This document shows positions 1 through 8,399 of a stretch of 64,000 nt of DNA, one piece after another. Both the position numbers and the translations under genes were made by a program. Within the stretch, counting starts at the first letter, position 1. Each line of letters opens with the position of its first letter. The notes under the pieces were generated by a model. That model had not been told where the DNA came from and did no database searches. It saw only the letters and a list, made by a program, of their open reading frames with translations. The stretch spans positions 4,598,501 to 4,662,500 of the forward strand of contig NZ_CP060825.1 in assembly GCF_014489615.1 (NCBI RefSeq), read 5' to 3'. The stretch is from Streptomyces genisteinicus (GTDB taxonomy: Bacteria; Actinomycetota; Actinomycetes; Streptomycetales; Streptomycetaceae).

Positions 1-13
1 TCTTGTGCATCAT
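1..13 (-). CDS. Possible start of a gene running off the left edge
   Basis: Reading the minus strand, a Shine-Dalgarno-like GAAAGGA (positions 25-19) stands 5 nt before ATG ATG CAC AAG, so a coding sequence starting MMHK may begin at position 13 (or 10) and leave the window. Only four codons are visible, so neither the frame nor the product can be tested. Its promoter would lie in the gene-free stretch 14-403. Confidence 0.35.
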
Positions 14-403
14 TTCGATCCTTTCAGCAGGGGCGCGGTACACGGCGCGGCCTTCGCGCCGCGCAGCCGCATCAGGAGTGCTGCGGGCGTGCGCCTCCGC
101 AGACTGGTAACGATCTGCTTCCCGATGGGAAACCGGTCGGCGACGGCCGGTTCGAAAAGTCACTCGTATGCCTCACCGATAATGAGGCGAACCGCTCGAC
201 GGAAACCCGAACCGAAAGGAGGATCATGTGATGAATTAATCGTTGAGGGGTCGCCGGTCGGGGTGGTGCATTCCGCCCGGTGATGACGAAACGGGGATTG
301 CCGGAAGCGGAGAGCATCAAGGGCCGAAAAGGGGTGGTCCGGAAATCGACGGAACCGGGCATCGGTGCTTCCGGCGGGCGGGGGAGGAATCGTGACCGGG
401 CAA
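14..403. other. Gene-free stretch at the left edge
   Basis: No convincing gene is visible. Open frames crossing this stretch have poor Streptomyces codon bias. It contains an inverted repeat GCCTCA (170-175), 7-nt loop, TGAGGC (183-188), in a locally less GC-rich patch. That could be an operator or leader hairpin for the gene leaving the left edge; I cannot assign it. Confidence 0.4.
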
Positions 404-444
404 GGGGAATGCCCCCGGGCGCGGGGCGCTCGGGGGCATTCCTC
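404..444 (-). terminator. Hairpin terminator after the first rodlin gene
   Basis: A 14-bp stem (404-417 with 431-444, one G-U pair) encloses a 13-nt loop and begins 12 nt past the rodlin stop codon. There is no U-run, which is common in Streptomyces terminators. Confidence 0.75.
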
Positions 445-455
445 GGACCGCTGCG

Positions 456-869
456 TCAGTCGCGGGCGGAGACGCCGTTCTCCGACAGGATCGGGATGTC
501 GCTGAGGATGTGCGACAGGGGCTCGTCGCCCTTGGCCTGCGTCGAGTTCTCGACGCACTGCTGGTTCTGCGGGGCGGACAGGATCGGGATGTCCTGGACC
601 GCGATCGGGACGAGACCGACCAGCGAACCGACGTTGGCCTTGGCCGGCAGGCCGATGCAGGGCTTGTTCAGCGAACCCTGGACCAGGCTCATCTGCGGGC
701 TCATGTCGCCGTGGGTGGCGGCGTTGCCGTAGGACTGCGAGGCGCCGGTGCCGCTCTCCGAGAAGGTGCCCTCGTTGTCGCCGACGGCGAGAGCCTGCGG
801 GGCCATGGCCGCGCCGGCGCCCACCATCGAAGCGGTGACCATGGCCGTCGTCAGAATCTTCTTGATCAC
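456..869 (-). CDS. Rodlin (aerial hyphae and spore rodlet-layer protein)
   Basis: Secreted 137-residue rodlin of the RdlA/RdlB family, which organises chaplin fibrils into the rodlet layer of aerial hyphae and spores. The start is GTG at 869, preceded by AAGGGA at about 7 nt. A signal peptide with cleavage after AQALA-like residues near 28 gives a mature protein starting VGDNEG. Family hallmarks are GDMSPQMSLVQGSLNKPC and SAPQNQQCVENSTQAKGDEP. The mature protein has two cysteines, C71 and C105, likely a disulfide, and DIPILS occurs twice. It is a close paralogue of the protein at 1978-2391, with both cysteines at identical positions. The gene is monocistronic, with a terminator just after the stop. 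Whether it is the RdlA or RdlB orthologue cannot be decided here. Confidence 0.93.
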   Translation of the reverse strand: MIKKILTTAMVTASMVGAGAAMAPQALAVGDNEGTFSESGTGASQSYGNAATHGDMSPQMSLVQGSLNKPCIGLPAKANVGSLVGLVPIAVQDIPILSAPQNQQCVENSTQAKGDEPLSHILSDIPILSENGVSARD

Positions 870-1097
870 TTACTTGTCCCTTTTCTTTGTGAACGCGCGA
901 ACGCGGTGCAGCCTGATCAACAGACGGTCGCCGCGTTTGGTTGCGGGCGTTCACCCGAATGCCGCACCCCATCCGTATTGCGCCACCTGGGGCGTCGGAT
1001 CCGCGCGGGGTGATGAATGGATTCTTCACCCCGGGGGCCGCTGTCCGGTGCGGCACAATGGGCGAATCCATCGAGCCGAGCGAGCGGTGAATTCCCT

Positions 1098-1760
1098 ATG
1101 ACGATGTCGACCACCGGAAATCTGTCCGTCGAACAGCGCGACAGGCGAGGCGGCCACCGCGCCGCGCGGGACGACGCGGCGGGCGGCGTGGGGGCGGGCC
1201 GGGCCTTCGCGTGGATGCTGGTGGTCACCGGGGCCGCCGGGGTGCTGGCCGCGTGGGTGATCACCATCGACAAGTTCAGACTGCTCCAGGATCCGGGCTT
1301 CACGCCGGGGTGCAGCCTGAACCCGGTGGTCTCCTGCGGCAGCATCATGAAGAGCGAGCAGGCCGCGGTCTTCGGCTTCCCCAACCCGATGCTGGGCCTG
1401 GTCACCTACGCCGTCGTCGTCGCGATCGGCTCCGGGCTGCTGGCGGGCGCCCGCTACCGCCGCTGGTACTGGCTCGGGCTGAACGCCGGCTGCCTCTTCG
1501 GCGTCGGGTTCTGCACCTGGCTGATGCAGCAGTCGCTGTACGAGATCAACGCCCTGTGCCTGTGGTGCTCGCTGGCGTGGACGGCGACCGTCGTCATGTT
1601 CTGGTACGTCACCGCGCACAACGTCCGCCACCGCCTGCTGCCCGCCCCCGCCGCCGTGCGCACCTTCTTCGGGGAGTTCGCCTGGGCGCCGCCGGTGCTG
1701 CACATCGGGGTGATCGGCATGCTGGTCCTGACCCGCTGGTGGGACTTCTGGACCTCCTGA
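1098..1760 (+). CDS. Vitamin K epoxide reductase (VKOR) family membrane protein
   Basis: 220-residue integral membrane protein. VKOR homologues in actinobacteria reoxidise a thioredoxin-like partner using quinone and so introduce disulfides into exported proteins. Visible are five or so hydrophobic segments, the loop cysteine pair C72 and C80 (CSLNPVVSC) and the quinone-proximal CLWC motif (C154, C157), the arrangement of bacterial VKOR. An upstream in-frame ATG at 1017 would add 27 polar residues; ATG 1098 was preferred because homologues begin near the MTMSTTGNL-like region, though no strong ribosome site is visible. It lies between two rodlin genes whose products each carry two cysteines, so a role in their oxidative folding is a reasonable inference. 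No DsbA-like partner is encoded nearby. Confidence 0.88.
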   Translation: MTMSTTGNLSVEQRDRRGGHRAARDDAAGGVGAGRAFAWMLVVTGAAGVLAAWVITIDKFRLLQDPGFTPGCSLNPVVSCGSIMKSEQAAVFGFPNPMLGLVTYAVVVAIGSGLLAGARYRRWYWLGLNAGCLFGVGFCTWLMQQSLYEINALCLWCSLAWTATVVMFWYVTAHNVRHRLLPAPAAVRTFFGEFAWAPPVLHIGVIGMLVLTRWWDFWTS

Positions 1761-1819
1761 CCGCGCGGACGGCCGCGCGGACGACTGCGCGGACGGGGCG
1801 CTCGGACCGGGTCCGCCGT

Positions 1820-1844
1820 CCCCCGCCCCGCAGGAGGGCGGGGG
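1820..1844 (+). terminator. Hairpin terminator after the VKOR gene
   Basis: Perfect 9-bp stem CCCCCGCCC/GGGCGGGGG with a 7-nt loop, 60 nt after the VKOR stop codon. No U-run. Confidence 0.6.
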
Positions 1845-1930
1845 CGCGGTGCACCCCGGGCGGGGGCGACGGCCGCCCCCGCCGGTGAAGCCACGGAGGT
1901 TCCCGCGGCCCCTCCCCGGTCCGCGACGCG

Positions 1931-1967
1931 GAGAAGCCCCGGTCGCCTGGCGGCGCCGGGGCTCCTC
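1931..1967 (-). terminator. Hairpin terminator after the second rodlin gene
   Basis: Stem AGCCCCGG (1935-1942) with CCGGGGCT (1956-1963), extended by GAG/CTC beyond a single mismatch. It lies 11 nt past the rodlin stop, mirroring the arrangement at the first rodlin. Confidence 0.7.
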
Positions 1968-1977
1968 CTGCGGTGTG

Positions 1978-2391
1978 TCAGCTGCGGGCGGAGGCGCCGT
2001 TCGCGGACAGGACCGGGATGTCGTTCAGGATGTGCGACAGCGGCTCGTCACCCTTGGCCTGGGTGGAGTTCTCGACGCACTGCTGGTTCTGCGGGGCCGA
2101 CAGGATCGGGATGTCCTGCAGCGCGACCGGGATGGCACCGACCAGGGAGCCGACGTTGGCCTTCAGCGGCAGGCCGACACACGGCTTGTTCAGCGAGCCC
2201 TGGACGAGGCTCATCTGGGGGCTCATGTCGCCGTACGTCTCCGCGTTGCCGTACTCCTGGGAGGAGTCGTTGCCGCTCTTGGAGAACGTGCCCTCGTTGT
2301 CGCCGACGGCCATAGCCTGAGGCGCCATGGCGGCACCTGCGGCAGCCACGGAGAGCGAGAGCGCCGCCGTAGCCACAACCTTCTTGAACAT
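1978..2391 (-). CDS. Rodlin, second copy
   Basis: 137-residue rodlin paralogue of the 456-869 product and of identical length. ATG 2391 (MFKK) was chosen over the longer frame reaching 2496, because the signal peptide starts here and its first 28 residues align with the other copy. The mature protein begins VGDNEG and keeps C71 and C105, the GDMSPQMSLVQGSLNKPC block and SAPQNQQCVENSTQAKGDEP. Most differences are in the signal peptide and in residues 37-50 and 75-90. It would be exported and assemble with chaplins on the outer surface of aerial hyphae. The gene at 2536-2832 lies 144 nt upstream in the same direction, so a separate promoter is likely. Confidence 0.93.
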   Translation of the reverse strand: MFKKVVATAALSLSVAAAGAAMAPQAMAVGDNEGTFSKSGNDSSQEYGNAETYGDMSPQMSLVQGSLNKPCVGLPLKANVGSLVGAIPVALQDIPILSAPQNQQCVENSTQAKGDEPLSHILNDIPVLSANGASARS

Positions 2392-2535
2392 GTTCCGTCC
2401 TTCTGTTTCGGAATTGCCCACCATCGGAGCTGCCTGCCCAACCGCGGTCCCGGCCATTTGGTTCTCTCGGTTCACTCCAAAGGCCCTCTTTCGCACGGCT
2501 GCTGACGCGGGGCCGAACAGCGATACGGGCGCGGA

Positions 2536-2832
2536 TCAGCCGCCGAGGGAAATTCCGCCGAGCATCGGCGTCGTCGCCGCGGCGGTCTTCAGGACCTGTT
2601 CGGGCGCGTTTCCGCGGAGGTTGTTGAGCTCCATCACGGCCTCGGTCGCCTGGCCCACGGCGGGGCCGGCCTGGGTGACGTCGTCCAGCTGCGGAAGGGT
2701 GGAGACCGCCTCGGCGACACCGCCGTTGAGGCTCATGGGGACGGAGTCGGCCCCCGCGGCGAACGCCGGAGCGCCCGCACCCAGCGCCGCCACGGAACCG
2801 GCGAGCACGACAGCAGCCCTCGAGTACTTCAT
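2536..2832 (-). CDS. Small secreted protein next to rodlin genes
   Basis: 98-residue protein with a clear signal peptide (MKYSRAAVVLAGSVAALGAGAPAFA) and a mature part of about 73 residues with no cysteine, rich in Ala, Val, Thr and Leu. The segment VSTLPQLDDVTQAGPAVG resembles low-complexity Streptomyces cell-surface proteins, but I recognise no domain. The start is ATG 2832 after a GAAG-type ribosome site. Position beside the rodlins suggests a surface or aerial-growth role; that is context only. Confidence 0.75.
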   Translation of the reverse strand: MKYSRAAVVLAGSVAALGAGAPAFAAGADSVPMSLNGGVAEAVSTLPQLDDVTQAGPAVGQATEAVMELNNLRGNAPEQVLKTAAATTPMLGGISLGG

Positions 2833-3176
2833 TCTTCACAGTCCTATTCCCGGCGGTGTTCTCCGCCGTCCCAGGGCTAACGAGCCGCCGGGCGCGGGGA
2901 AACCCCTTGCGGGGGAGCGCACCGGGCGGGCGTACGGCGTCCGGGGCGTCGAGGACAAGGAACGAGCAACTCGCCGCAGAGTCACGCGATATCACACGAT
3001 GGAATGGACCGCGGGTACGGGGGGCGCGCGACACGCCGCGCGCAACGTGCCAGTAAGCGACGGAAATGCGAGCACCACCAGATGGTCGAACGAACGAGTC
3101 CCGCGTGATTTCCCTTCGCCTTTCTGACAAAGTGCACTCCTGTTTTGTCGCGTTGACCGAAATTGGGGAGTCAGTC
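2833..3176. other. Divergent intergenic region
   Basis: 344 nt between two divergent secreted-protein genes, with no coding potential. The part closest to the rightward gene is unusually AT-rich for this genome and holds an inverted repeat GACAAA (3126-3131) / TTTGTC (3144-3149) flanking AGTGCACT. This is the likely promoter and operator zone for the gene at 3177. Confidence 0.5.
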
Positions 3177-4289
3177 ATGCGGAAGTCGTCAGGCTTCGCC
3201 GCGCGAGGCGTCCGGTGCGCACTGCTCTGCACGGCGCTCCTCCTCGCTCCGATCACGGCCGCCGCCGCACCCGCGCCCGCCCCCGGGAGCACGGCTCCGG
3301 GGGAGTCGCCCCGTATCCCGTTCACCCAGCGCTACCACGCCGTGCACCACGGCGGAATCGTCCGGCTGGCCAACTCGGCCATCACCTGCCGGACCCCCGA
3401 GAAGGCGTCGGCCGCCTCCTGCGCGGACCTGCGGCGCGGCGCCGACGGCGCCAACGGCGACTACGAGATGTTCTACGTCGACCTCGACGACGACCCCAAC
3501 ACCTACAACTCCACCCGTGCCGCCCTCGCCCTTCCCGAGGGCTCCGAGGTCCGCTACGCGCGGCTGTACTGGGGAGGCAACCTGCGGGTCGGGGAGCAGA
3601 AGCCGCCGAAGGACAACGGCCGCGTGCTCATCGCCGAACCCGGCGGCCGCTACAAGGAGGTCCTCGCCGACACCCGCGTCGCCCACCGGGACGCCGACGG
3701 CACGGACGCCTACCAGGCCTCCGCCGACATCACGCCGCTGGTCCGCGACAGCCGCTCCGGCTACTGGACCGTGGCCCAGGTCAACGTGGCCATGGGCCAC
3801 ACCGAGGCGGGCGCCTGGGGCGGCTGGACCCTCGTCGTCGCCTACGAGAACGACCGCGAGCCGCTGCGCGAACTCGCCCTGTGGGACGGCTTCGAGACGG
3901 TCGGCGGCCGCTCCGCCCACCGGGTGACGCTCGGCGGCCTCGGCATCGGCGCCCGGGCCGCCGGACGCGCCGGCATCGTCGCCTACGACGGCGACCGCGG
4001 CGCACGGGGCGACGCGGTGACCGTGGCGGCGCCCGGCCGGACCCCCGTCCCGCTGGCCGACCCGGCCAATCCGCGCGACGACGCGATGAACTCCACCATC
4101 ACCGACCTCGGCCGGCCGCTCGCCGGACTGCGGCCCGCGTACCGCAACACCCTGGGGTACGACTCGGACGTCCTCGACATCACGCCCGCGCTCGCCGCCG
4201 GCGCGAAGGCGCTGACCTTCCGTTTCACCGGCGAGGAGAACGGCTTCTTCCTCGGCGCCCTGTTCGTGCAGGCCGACGCGCGCCGCTGA
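3177..4289 (+). CDS. Secreted protein of unknown function (jelly-roll-like fold suspected)
   Basis: 370-residue exported protein. ATG 3177 follows GGGGAG at a good distance and opens a signal peptide ending near AAAA-PAPAPGS; the longer frame from 3066 has no ribosome site. The mature protein is beta-rich, with acidic loops (DLDDDPNTYNS) and a VRYARLYWGGNL segment like those of cell-surface proteins that contain DUF11 or DUF3344-type beta domains. I see no sortase or lipobox signal and no catalytic motif. It lies immediately upstream of the polysaccharide operon in the same direction and may be a surface partner of that glycan. The family assignment is tentative. Confidence 0.75.
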   Translation: MRKSSGFAARGVRCALLCTALLLAPITAAAAPAPAPGSTAPGESPRIPFTQRYHAVHHGGIVRLANSAITCRTPEKASAASCADLRRGADGANGDYEMFYVDLDDDPNTYNSTRAALALPEGSEVRYARLYWGGNLRVGEQKPPKDNGRVLIAEPGGRYKEVLADTRVAHRDADGTDAYQASADITPLVRDSRSGYWTVAQVNVAMGHTEAGAWGGWTLVVAYENDREPLRELALWDGFETVGGRSAHRVTLGGLGIGARAAGRAGIVAYDGDRGARGDAVTVAAPGRTPVPLADPANPRDDAMNSTITDLGRPLAGLRPAYRNTLGYDSDVLDITPALAAGAKALTFRFTGEENGFFLGALFVQADARR

Positions 4290-4341
4290 GCGACCGCCTC
4301 CACCACGACCGCCCCTCACGCCTGTTCGAAAAGAGCCCCAT

Positions 4342-5541
4342 GTGCTGCACAGAGACCGGACCGAGAAGAGCCGGCTGACGGTGTTCCACCTCGTCCAGCC
4401 GGTCGACGGAGGCGTGGCACGCGTCGTCAACGACCTGGTGCGCGCGCAGATCCGCGCCGGCGTACGCCCCGTGGTCGCCTGCCCGCCCGGCAGCCCGCTC
4501 GCCGACGAGGCCGCCCGCGCCGGAGCCACGGTCCGCCCGTGGACCGCCGAACGCTCTCCCGGCCCCTCGCTCGCCCGCGAGGTGCTCGCCGCGTCCCGGC
4601 TGATCCGCGAGGCCCGGCCGCACATCGTCCACGCGCACAGCGCCAAGGCCGGGCTCGCCGGGCGGCTCGCCGTCCGCGGCCGCGTCCCCACCGTGTTCCA
4701 GCCGCACGCCTGGTCCTTCGACGCCGTCCAGGGCCGCGAGGCCCGGCTCGCCCTCGGCTGGGAGCGGTACGGCACCCGGTGGTCCACCCGGACCCTGTGC
4801 GTCAGCGACAGCGAGCGCCGGGCGGGGGAGGCGGCGGGCATCCGCGCCCGCTGGTCGGTCGTCCGCAACGGGATCGACCTCGCCCGCTTCGCCGACGACT
4901 CCGGCGGCGGCCGCCGCGACGGGGCCAGGGCCGCCCTCGCCACCGCCGCGGCGGCCGGCGGGGCCGGCGTCGCGGGCCCCGGCCCGCTCGTGGTCTGCGT
5001 CGGCCGGCTCTGCCGCCAGAAGGGCCAGGACGTGCTGCTCGCCGCCTGGCCCGCCGTCACCCGCGCCGTCCCCGGCGCCCGGCTCGCGCTCGTCGGCGAC
5101 GGCCCCGACGCCCCCGCCCTGCGGGCCGCCGCCCCGCCGGGCGTGCTCCTCGCCGGACCGTGCGCCGACGTACGGCCCTGGCTCTACGCCGCCGACGCCG
5201 TGGTGCTCCCCTCCCGCTGGGAAGGGCTGGCGCTCGCCCCGCTGGAGGCCATGGCCTGCGGACGGCCCGTCGTCCTGACCGACGTCAGCGGCGCCCGCGA
5301 GAGCCTCCCGCCCGAGGACGGGCCGGACCTGCTCGTACCGCCCGAGGACCCGCCCGCCCTCGCCGCCGCCCTCGTCCGGCTGCTCCGCGACGACCGGCTC
5401 CGCGACCGGACCGCCCGCCGGGCCGCGGACCACGTCCGCGCCTCCTTCGACGTGCGCCGCACGGCCGGCGCCGTGCTCGGCCTCTACCAGGAACTCCTCA
5501 GCACGCACCGCCCCATGACCAGGAAGCACACCGAACGATGA
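4342..5541 (+). CDS. GT4-family glycosyltransferase
   Basis: 399-residue retaining glycosyltransferase with two Rossmann domains. The N-terminal half shows GGVARVVNDL and HAHSAKAGLAGRLA; the C-terminal half shows VGRLCRQKGQD and the EX7E-type site in WEGLALAPLEAMACG, which binds the nucleotide-sugar phosphate. It should transfer a sugar from an NDP-donor to a lipid-linked acceptor at the inner face of the membrane. The start is GTG 4342; GTG 4381 is the next option. The stop overlaps the next start (ATGA), so the two genes are translationally coupled. This is the first gene of the eight-gene polysaccharide operon. Donor and acceptor sugars cannot be read from sequence. Confidence 0.9.
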   Translation: MLHRDRTEKSRLTVFHLVQPVDGGVARVVNDLVRAQIRAGVRPVVACPPGSPLADEAARAGATVRPWTAERSPGPSLAREVLAASRLIREARPHIVHAHSAKAGLAGRLAVRGRVPTVFQPHAWSFDAVQGREARLALGWERYGTRWSTRTLCVSDSERRAGEAAGIRARWSVVRNGIDLARFADDSGGGRRDGARAALATAAAAGGAGVAGPGPLVVCVGRLCRQKGQDVLLAAWPAVTRAVPGARLALVGDGPDAPALRAAAPPGVLLAGPCADVRPWLYAADAVVLPSRWEGLALAPLEAMACGRPVVLTDVSGARESLPPEDGPDLLVPPEDPPALAAALVRLLRDDRLRDRTARRAADHVRASFDVRRTAGAVLGLYQELLSTHRPMTRKHTER

Positions 5542-7016
5542 CGACGGAGAGCGCCCCCGCGCCCCACCCGGCCTCCCTCGCGGCCACCCGCCGGGTGCCC
5601 TCGGTCCACCCGCCGCGCGCCGCGGCCGGACGGCGGCCCGCCGCCCACGCCAGACGCCGCATCCGGCACCGGAGACGGCCTTTCGCGCTGCTCGCCACCG
5701 ACACCGCGGCCGCCTGCCTCGCTGCCGCCCTCGTCCCCGCGGTGCCGTGGCCCGCGCCGGCCGCCGCTGCCCTGCTCGCCGCCGGCGGCACCGCGCTGCA
5801 CACCTGGCGCGGCCTGTACCGCTACACCCTGGCGCCGACCGCGCTCGCCGAACTCCCCGCGCTCTTCCTCCTCGCGGCCGTCCAGTGGTGCCTCCTGGCC
5901 GAGGCGTTCGCCGCGTACGCCCCCCGGTACGCCACCGGGCCCGCGGCCGTCGCCTGCGGTGCCGCCGTCCAGGCGCTGCTCGCCTGCGCGGGCCGGGCCG
6001 CCGTCCACCGGGCCCGGCGGCGCACGCTCGCCCGCAGGCCCCGCTCCGCCCTCGTCGTCGGCCGGGGGCCGGTGGCCCAGCAGGTCACCGCCGCCCTGCA
6101 CGCCCACCCCGGCTACGGGATGCGCCCCGTCGGGCGGGTCGACCTCCACCACGCCGGCGGACCGGCCGACCCCACCACGCTGCCCGTGCTCGTCACCCCC
6201 GAGGACGTCAGCCGGGCCGTCATCCAGAACTCCGTCCGCCACGCCCTGTTCACCGCGCCGCCCGAGAACCCGGCGCTGGCCCGGCTGTTCGCCGGCCACG
6301 GCTGCCGGGTCTGGCTCGTCGACGACGGCGCCGCGGACACCGCCGGCACGTTCCCGTACCCGCGCGTCCCGCAGCAGGACCACCTCTGGGGGTTCGCCGT
6401 CCGCCCGCTGCCGGCCGGTGACGCGCCGGCGGCGGCGGCCGGGCTCGCGGCCAAGCGGGCGATGGACGCCGTCCTCGCCGGCGCCGCCCTGGTCGCCGCG
6501 GCCCCCGTGCTCGCCGTCTGCGCCCTGGCCGTGCGCTGCGCCGACGGACCCGGGGTGATCTTCCGCCAGGAACGGATCGGCCTCGACGGCAAGCCGTTCA
6601 CCCTGCTCAAGTTCCGCACCCTGCGCCCCAGCGACGAGCACGAGTCCGCGACGCGCTGGAGCGTCGCCCGCGACCGCCGCATGAGCCGCACCGGCAGCGT
6701 CCTGCGCCGCACCTCGCTGGACGAGCTGCCGCAGCTGTGGAACGTCCTCCGGGGCGACATGAGCCTCGTCGGCCCCCGGCCGGAACGCCCCTACTTCGTC
6801 GCGAAGTTCAGCCACACCTACCCCGGCTACGCGGCACGCCACCGGATGCCCGCCGGCATCACCGGCCTCGCCCAGGTCAGCGGGTTGCGGGGGGACACCT
6901 CCATCGAGGAGCGCGCGCGCTTCGACAACCACTACATCGACACCTGGTCGCTCTGGCAGGACGTGTGCATCCTGCTGCGCACCGCCGCCTCCCTCCTGCG
7001 GCCGGGAGGCAGCTGA
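5538..7016 (+). CDS. Polyprenyl-phosphate sugar-1-phosphate transferase (initiating enzyme)
   Basis: 492-residue initiating sugar transferase of the WbaP/CpsE class, which moves a sugar-1-phosphate to undecaprenyl phosphate to start a repeat unit. The N-terminal half has a long polar extension (about 55 residues), four hydrophobic segments and a degenerate Rossmann-like domain. The last 200 residues are the catalytic Bac_transf domain: KRAMDAVLAGAAL membrane hairpin, FRQERIGLDGKPFTLLKFRT, SLDELPQLWNVLRGDMSLVG-type core and a PxxR motif after it. ATG 5538 overlaps the preceding stop. As only one initiating enzyme is present, it probably defines the first sugar of the product. Confidence 0.92.
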   Translation: MTTESAPAPHPASLAATRRVPSVHPPRAAAGRRPAAHARRRIRHRRRPFALLATDTAAACLAAALVPAVPWPAPAAAALLAAGGTALHTWRGLYRYTLAPTALAELPALFLLAAVQWCLLAEAFAAYAPRYATGPAAVACGAAVQALLACAGRAAVHRARRRTLARRPRSALVVGRGPVAQQVTAALHAHPGYGMRPVGRVDLHHAGGPADPTTLPVLVTPEDVSRAVIQNSVRHALFTAPPENPALARLFAGHGCRVWLVDDGAADTAGTFPYPRVPQQDHLWGFAVRPLPAGDAPAAAAGLAAKRAMDAVLAGAALVAAAPVLAVCALAVRCADGPGVIFRQERIGLDGKPFTLLKFRTLRPSDEHESATRWSVARDRRMSRTGSVLRRTSLDELPQLWNVLRGDMSLVGPRPERPYFVAKFSHTYPGYAARHRMPAGITGLAQVSGLRGDTSIEERARFDNHYIDTWSLWQDVCILLRTAASLLRPGGS

Positions 7017-7018
7017 CC

Positions 7019-8392
7019 ATGGCCGTCACCGCTCCCGCCGCCGTCACCGGTCCCGCGGGCACCGCCGCGGGCCCGCCGCGCGGCGGAGCCGGCGGGCACC
7101 GCCTGCTCCTGGTGCCGCTGCTCGCCACCGTCCTGCTGCTCGCGCTGCCGCTCGGCGACGGCGGCGGGCCGGGCACGGTCGCGCCGGCCGACATCGCCTC
7201 CGGGGCGCTGGTCCTCGCCTGCCTCGTCCAGCTGCTGCGGGAGCGCGCCAGGCCGCTGACCCGGGCGGCGGCGGTCGTGTTCGCGCTGCCCGCCGCCGGG
7301 TTCGCCGTCGCGACGGTCACCGCGGCCGACCCGGCGGCCGCGCTGCCCGGACTCGTCCGCTACCTCCAGGTCTTCGTCCTCGTGCCGTGCGCCGTGGCCC
7401 TGGTGCTGCGCGACGCCCGCGCGTTCCGTGCCGTCACCGGCTCGCTGGTGGTGCTGGCGCTCGCCCAGGGCGCCCTCGGGACGTACCAGTACGCCACCGG
7501 AACCGGCGCCTCCTACATGGGCGCCGACATCCGGGCGGTCGGCACCTTCGGGCCCACCGACGTGATGGGCATGGCCACCGTCGTCTCGTACGGACTGCTG
7601 GCAGCCCTCGCCCTCGCCCTGCGCACCCCGCCCGGTTCCCCCGCCTGGCTGCGGCCCGCCGCGTTCGCGGCGGCGGGCGCCCTGCTGGTGCCGCTCGGCC
7701 TGTCGTTCAGCCGGGGTTCCTGGATCGCCACCGCCGCGGCCGCCCTCGCGATGATCGTGCTGACCGGGGTGCGGCAGGCCGCGAAGGCGCTGGCCGTCCT
7801 CGCGGCGCTCGCCGTCGTCCTCGCGGGCGGGCTCGGCATCGGTTCCGAGATGATCTCCCAGCGGATCGACTCCATCACCCGGGTCACCGCCGCCCCCGAC
7901 CGGTCGGTCACCGACCGGTACACGATGTGGGCGGCCGCGGCGGCGATGTGGCGCGAACAGCCCGCGACCGGCGTCGGGCTGAAGGGCTTCCCGGCCCACC
8001 GCGACGGCCACGCCTCCATCGGCCTCTCGGCGGGCAGCGACACGGCCGGCGCCGGCCGCGCCTACGCCAAGCAGCCGCTGCTCTCCCCGCACAACATGTA
8101 CCTGCTGATCCTCGCCGAGCAGGGGCTGATCGGACTCACCGCCTTCCTCGCCTCCTGGACGGCCGTGCTGGCCGGGGCGATCCGCCGCCTGCTGCGGCCC
8201 CGCGGCGCGGCCGGGGCCGCCGACTGCGGGCTGGCGGCGGCGGGCCTGATGCTGTGGCAGACCGTCGACTTCCTCTACGCGGACATCGGCGGCCCGTCCA
8301 CCGTCCTCACCGGTGTGATCGCCGGCCTGGCCGCGCGGTGGGCCCTGATGCCGCCCCTCACCGCGACGGCGCCGGACGCGGTACGGGGATGA
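7019..8392 (+). CDS. O-antigen ligase/polymerase-like membrane protein
   Basis: 457-residue polytopic protein with about ten to twelve hydrophobic segments and a large extracytoplasmic loop near residues 285-350, containing SFSRGSWIA before it and HNMYLLILAEQGLIGL after it. That is the signature of Wzy_C/O-antigen ligase family proteins. These act outside the membrane, joining lipid-linked oligosaccharides into polymer or onto an acceptor. ATG 7019 lies 2 nt after the preceding stop. With the initiating transferase and flippase on either side, a polymerase role is more likely than ligation to lipid A, which Gram-positives lack. Confidence 0.85.
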   Translation: MAVTAPAAVTGPAGTAAGPPRGGAGGHRLLLVPLLATVLLLALPLGDGGGPGTVAPADIASGALVLACLVQLLRERARPLTRAAAVVFALPAAGFAVATVTAADPAAALPGLVRYLQVFVLVPCAVALVLRDARAFRAVTGSLVVLALAQGALGTYQYATGTGASYMGADIRAVGTFGPTDVMGMATVVSYGLLAALALALRTPPGSPAWLRPAAFAAAGALLVPLGLSFSRGSWIATAAAALAMIVLTGVRQAAKALAVLAALAVVLAGGLGIGSEMISQRIDSITRVTAAPDRSVTDRYTMWAAAAAMWREQPATGVGLKGFPAHRDGHASIGLSAGSDTAGAGRAYAKQPLLSPHNMYLLILAEQGLIGLTAFLASWTAVLAGAIRRLLRPRGAAGAADCGLAAAGLMLWQTVDFLYADIGGPSTVLTGVIAGLAARWALMPPLTATAPDAVRG

Positions 8393-8399
8393 CGCCCCG

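Noticed and set aside
3189..5060. Long reading frame on the minus strand opposite the secreted-protein and glycosyltransferase genes
   Set aside because: It is the mirror of strongly biased plus-strand codons and has no ribosome site or family similarity; similar mirror frames occur throughout this GC-rich sequence.
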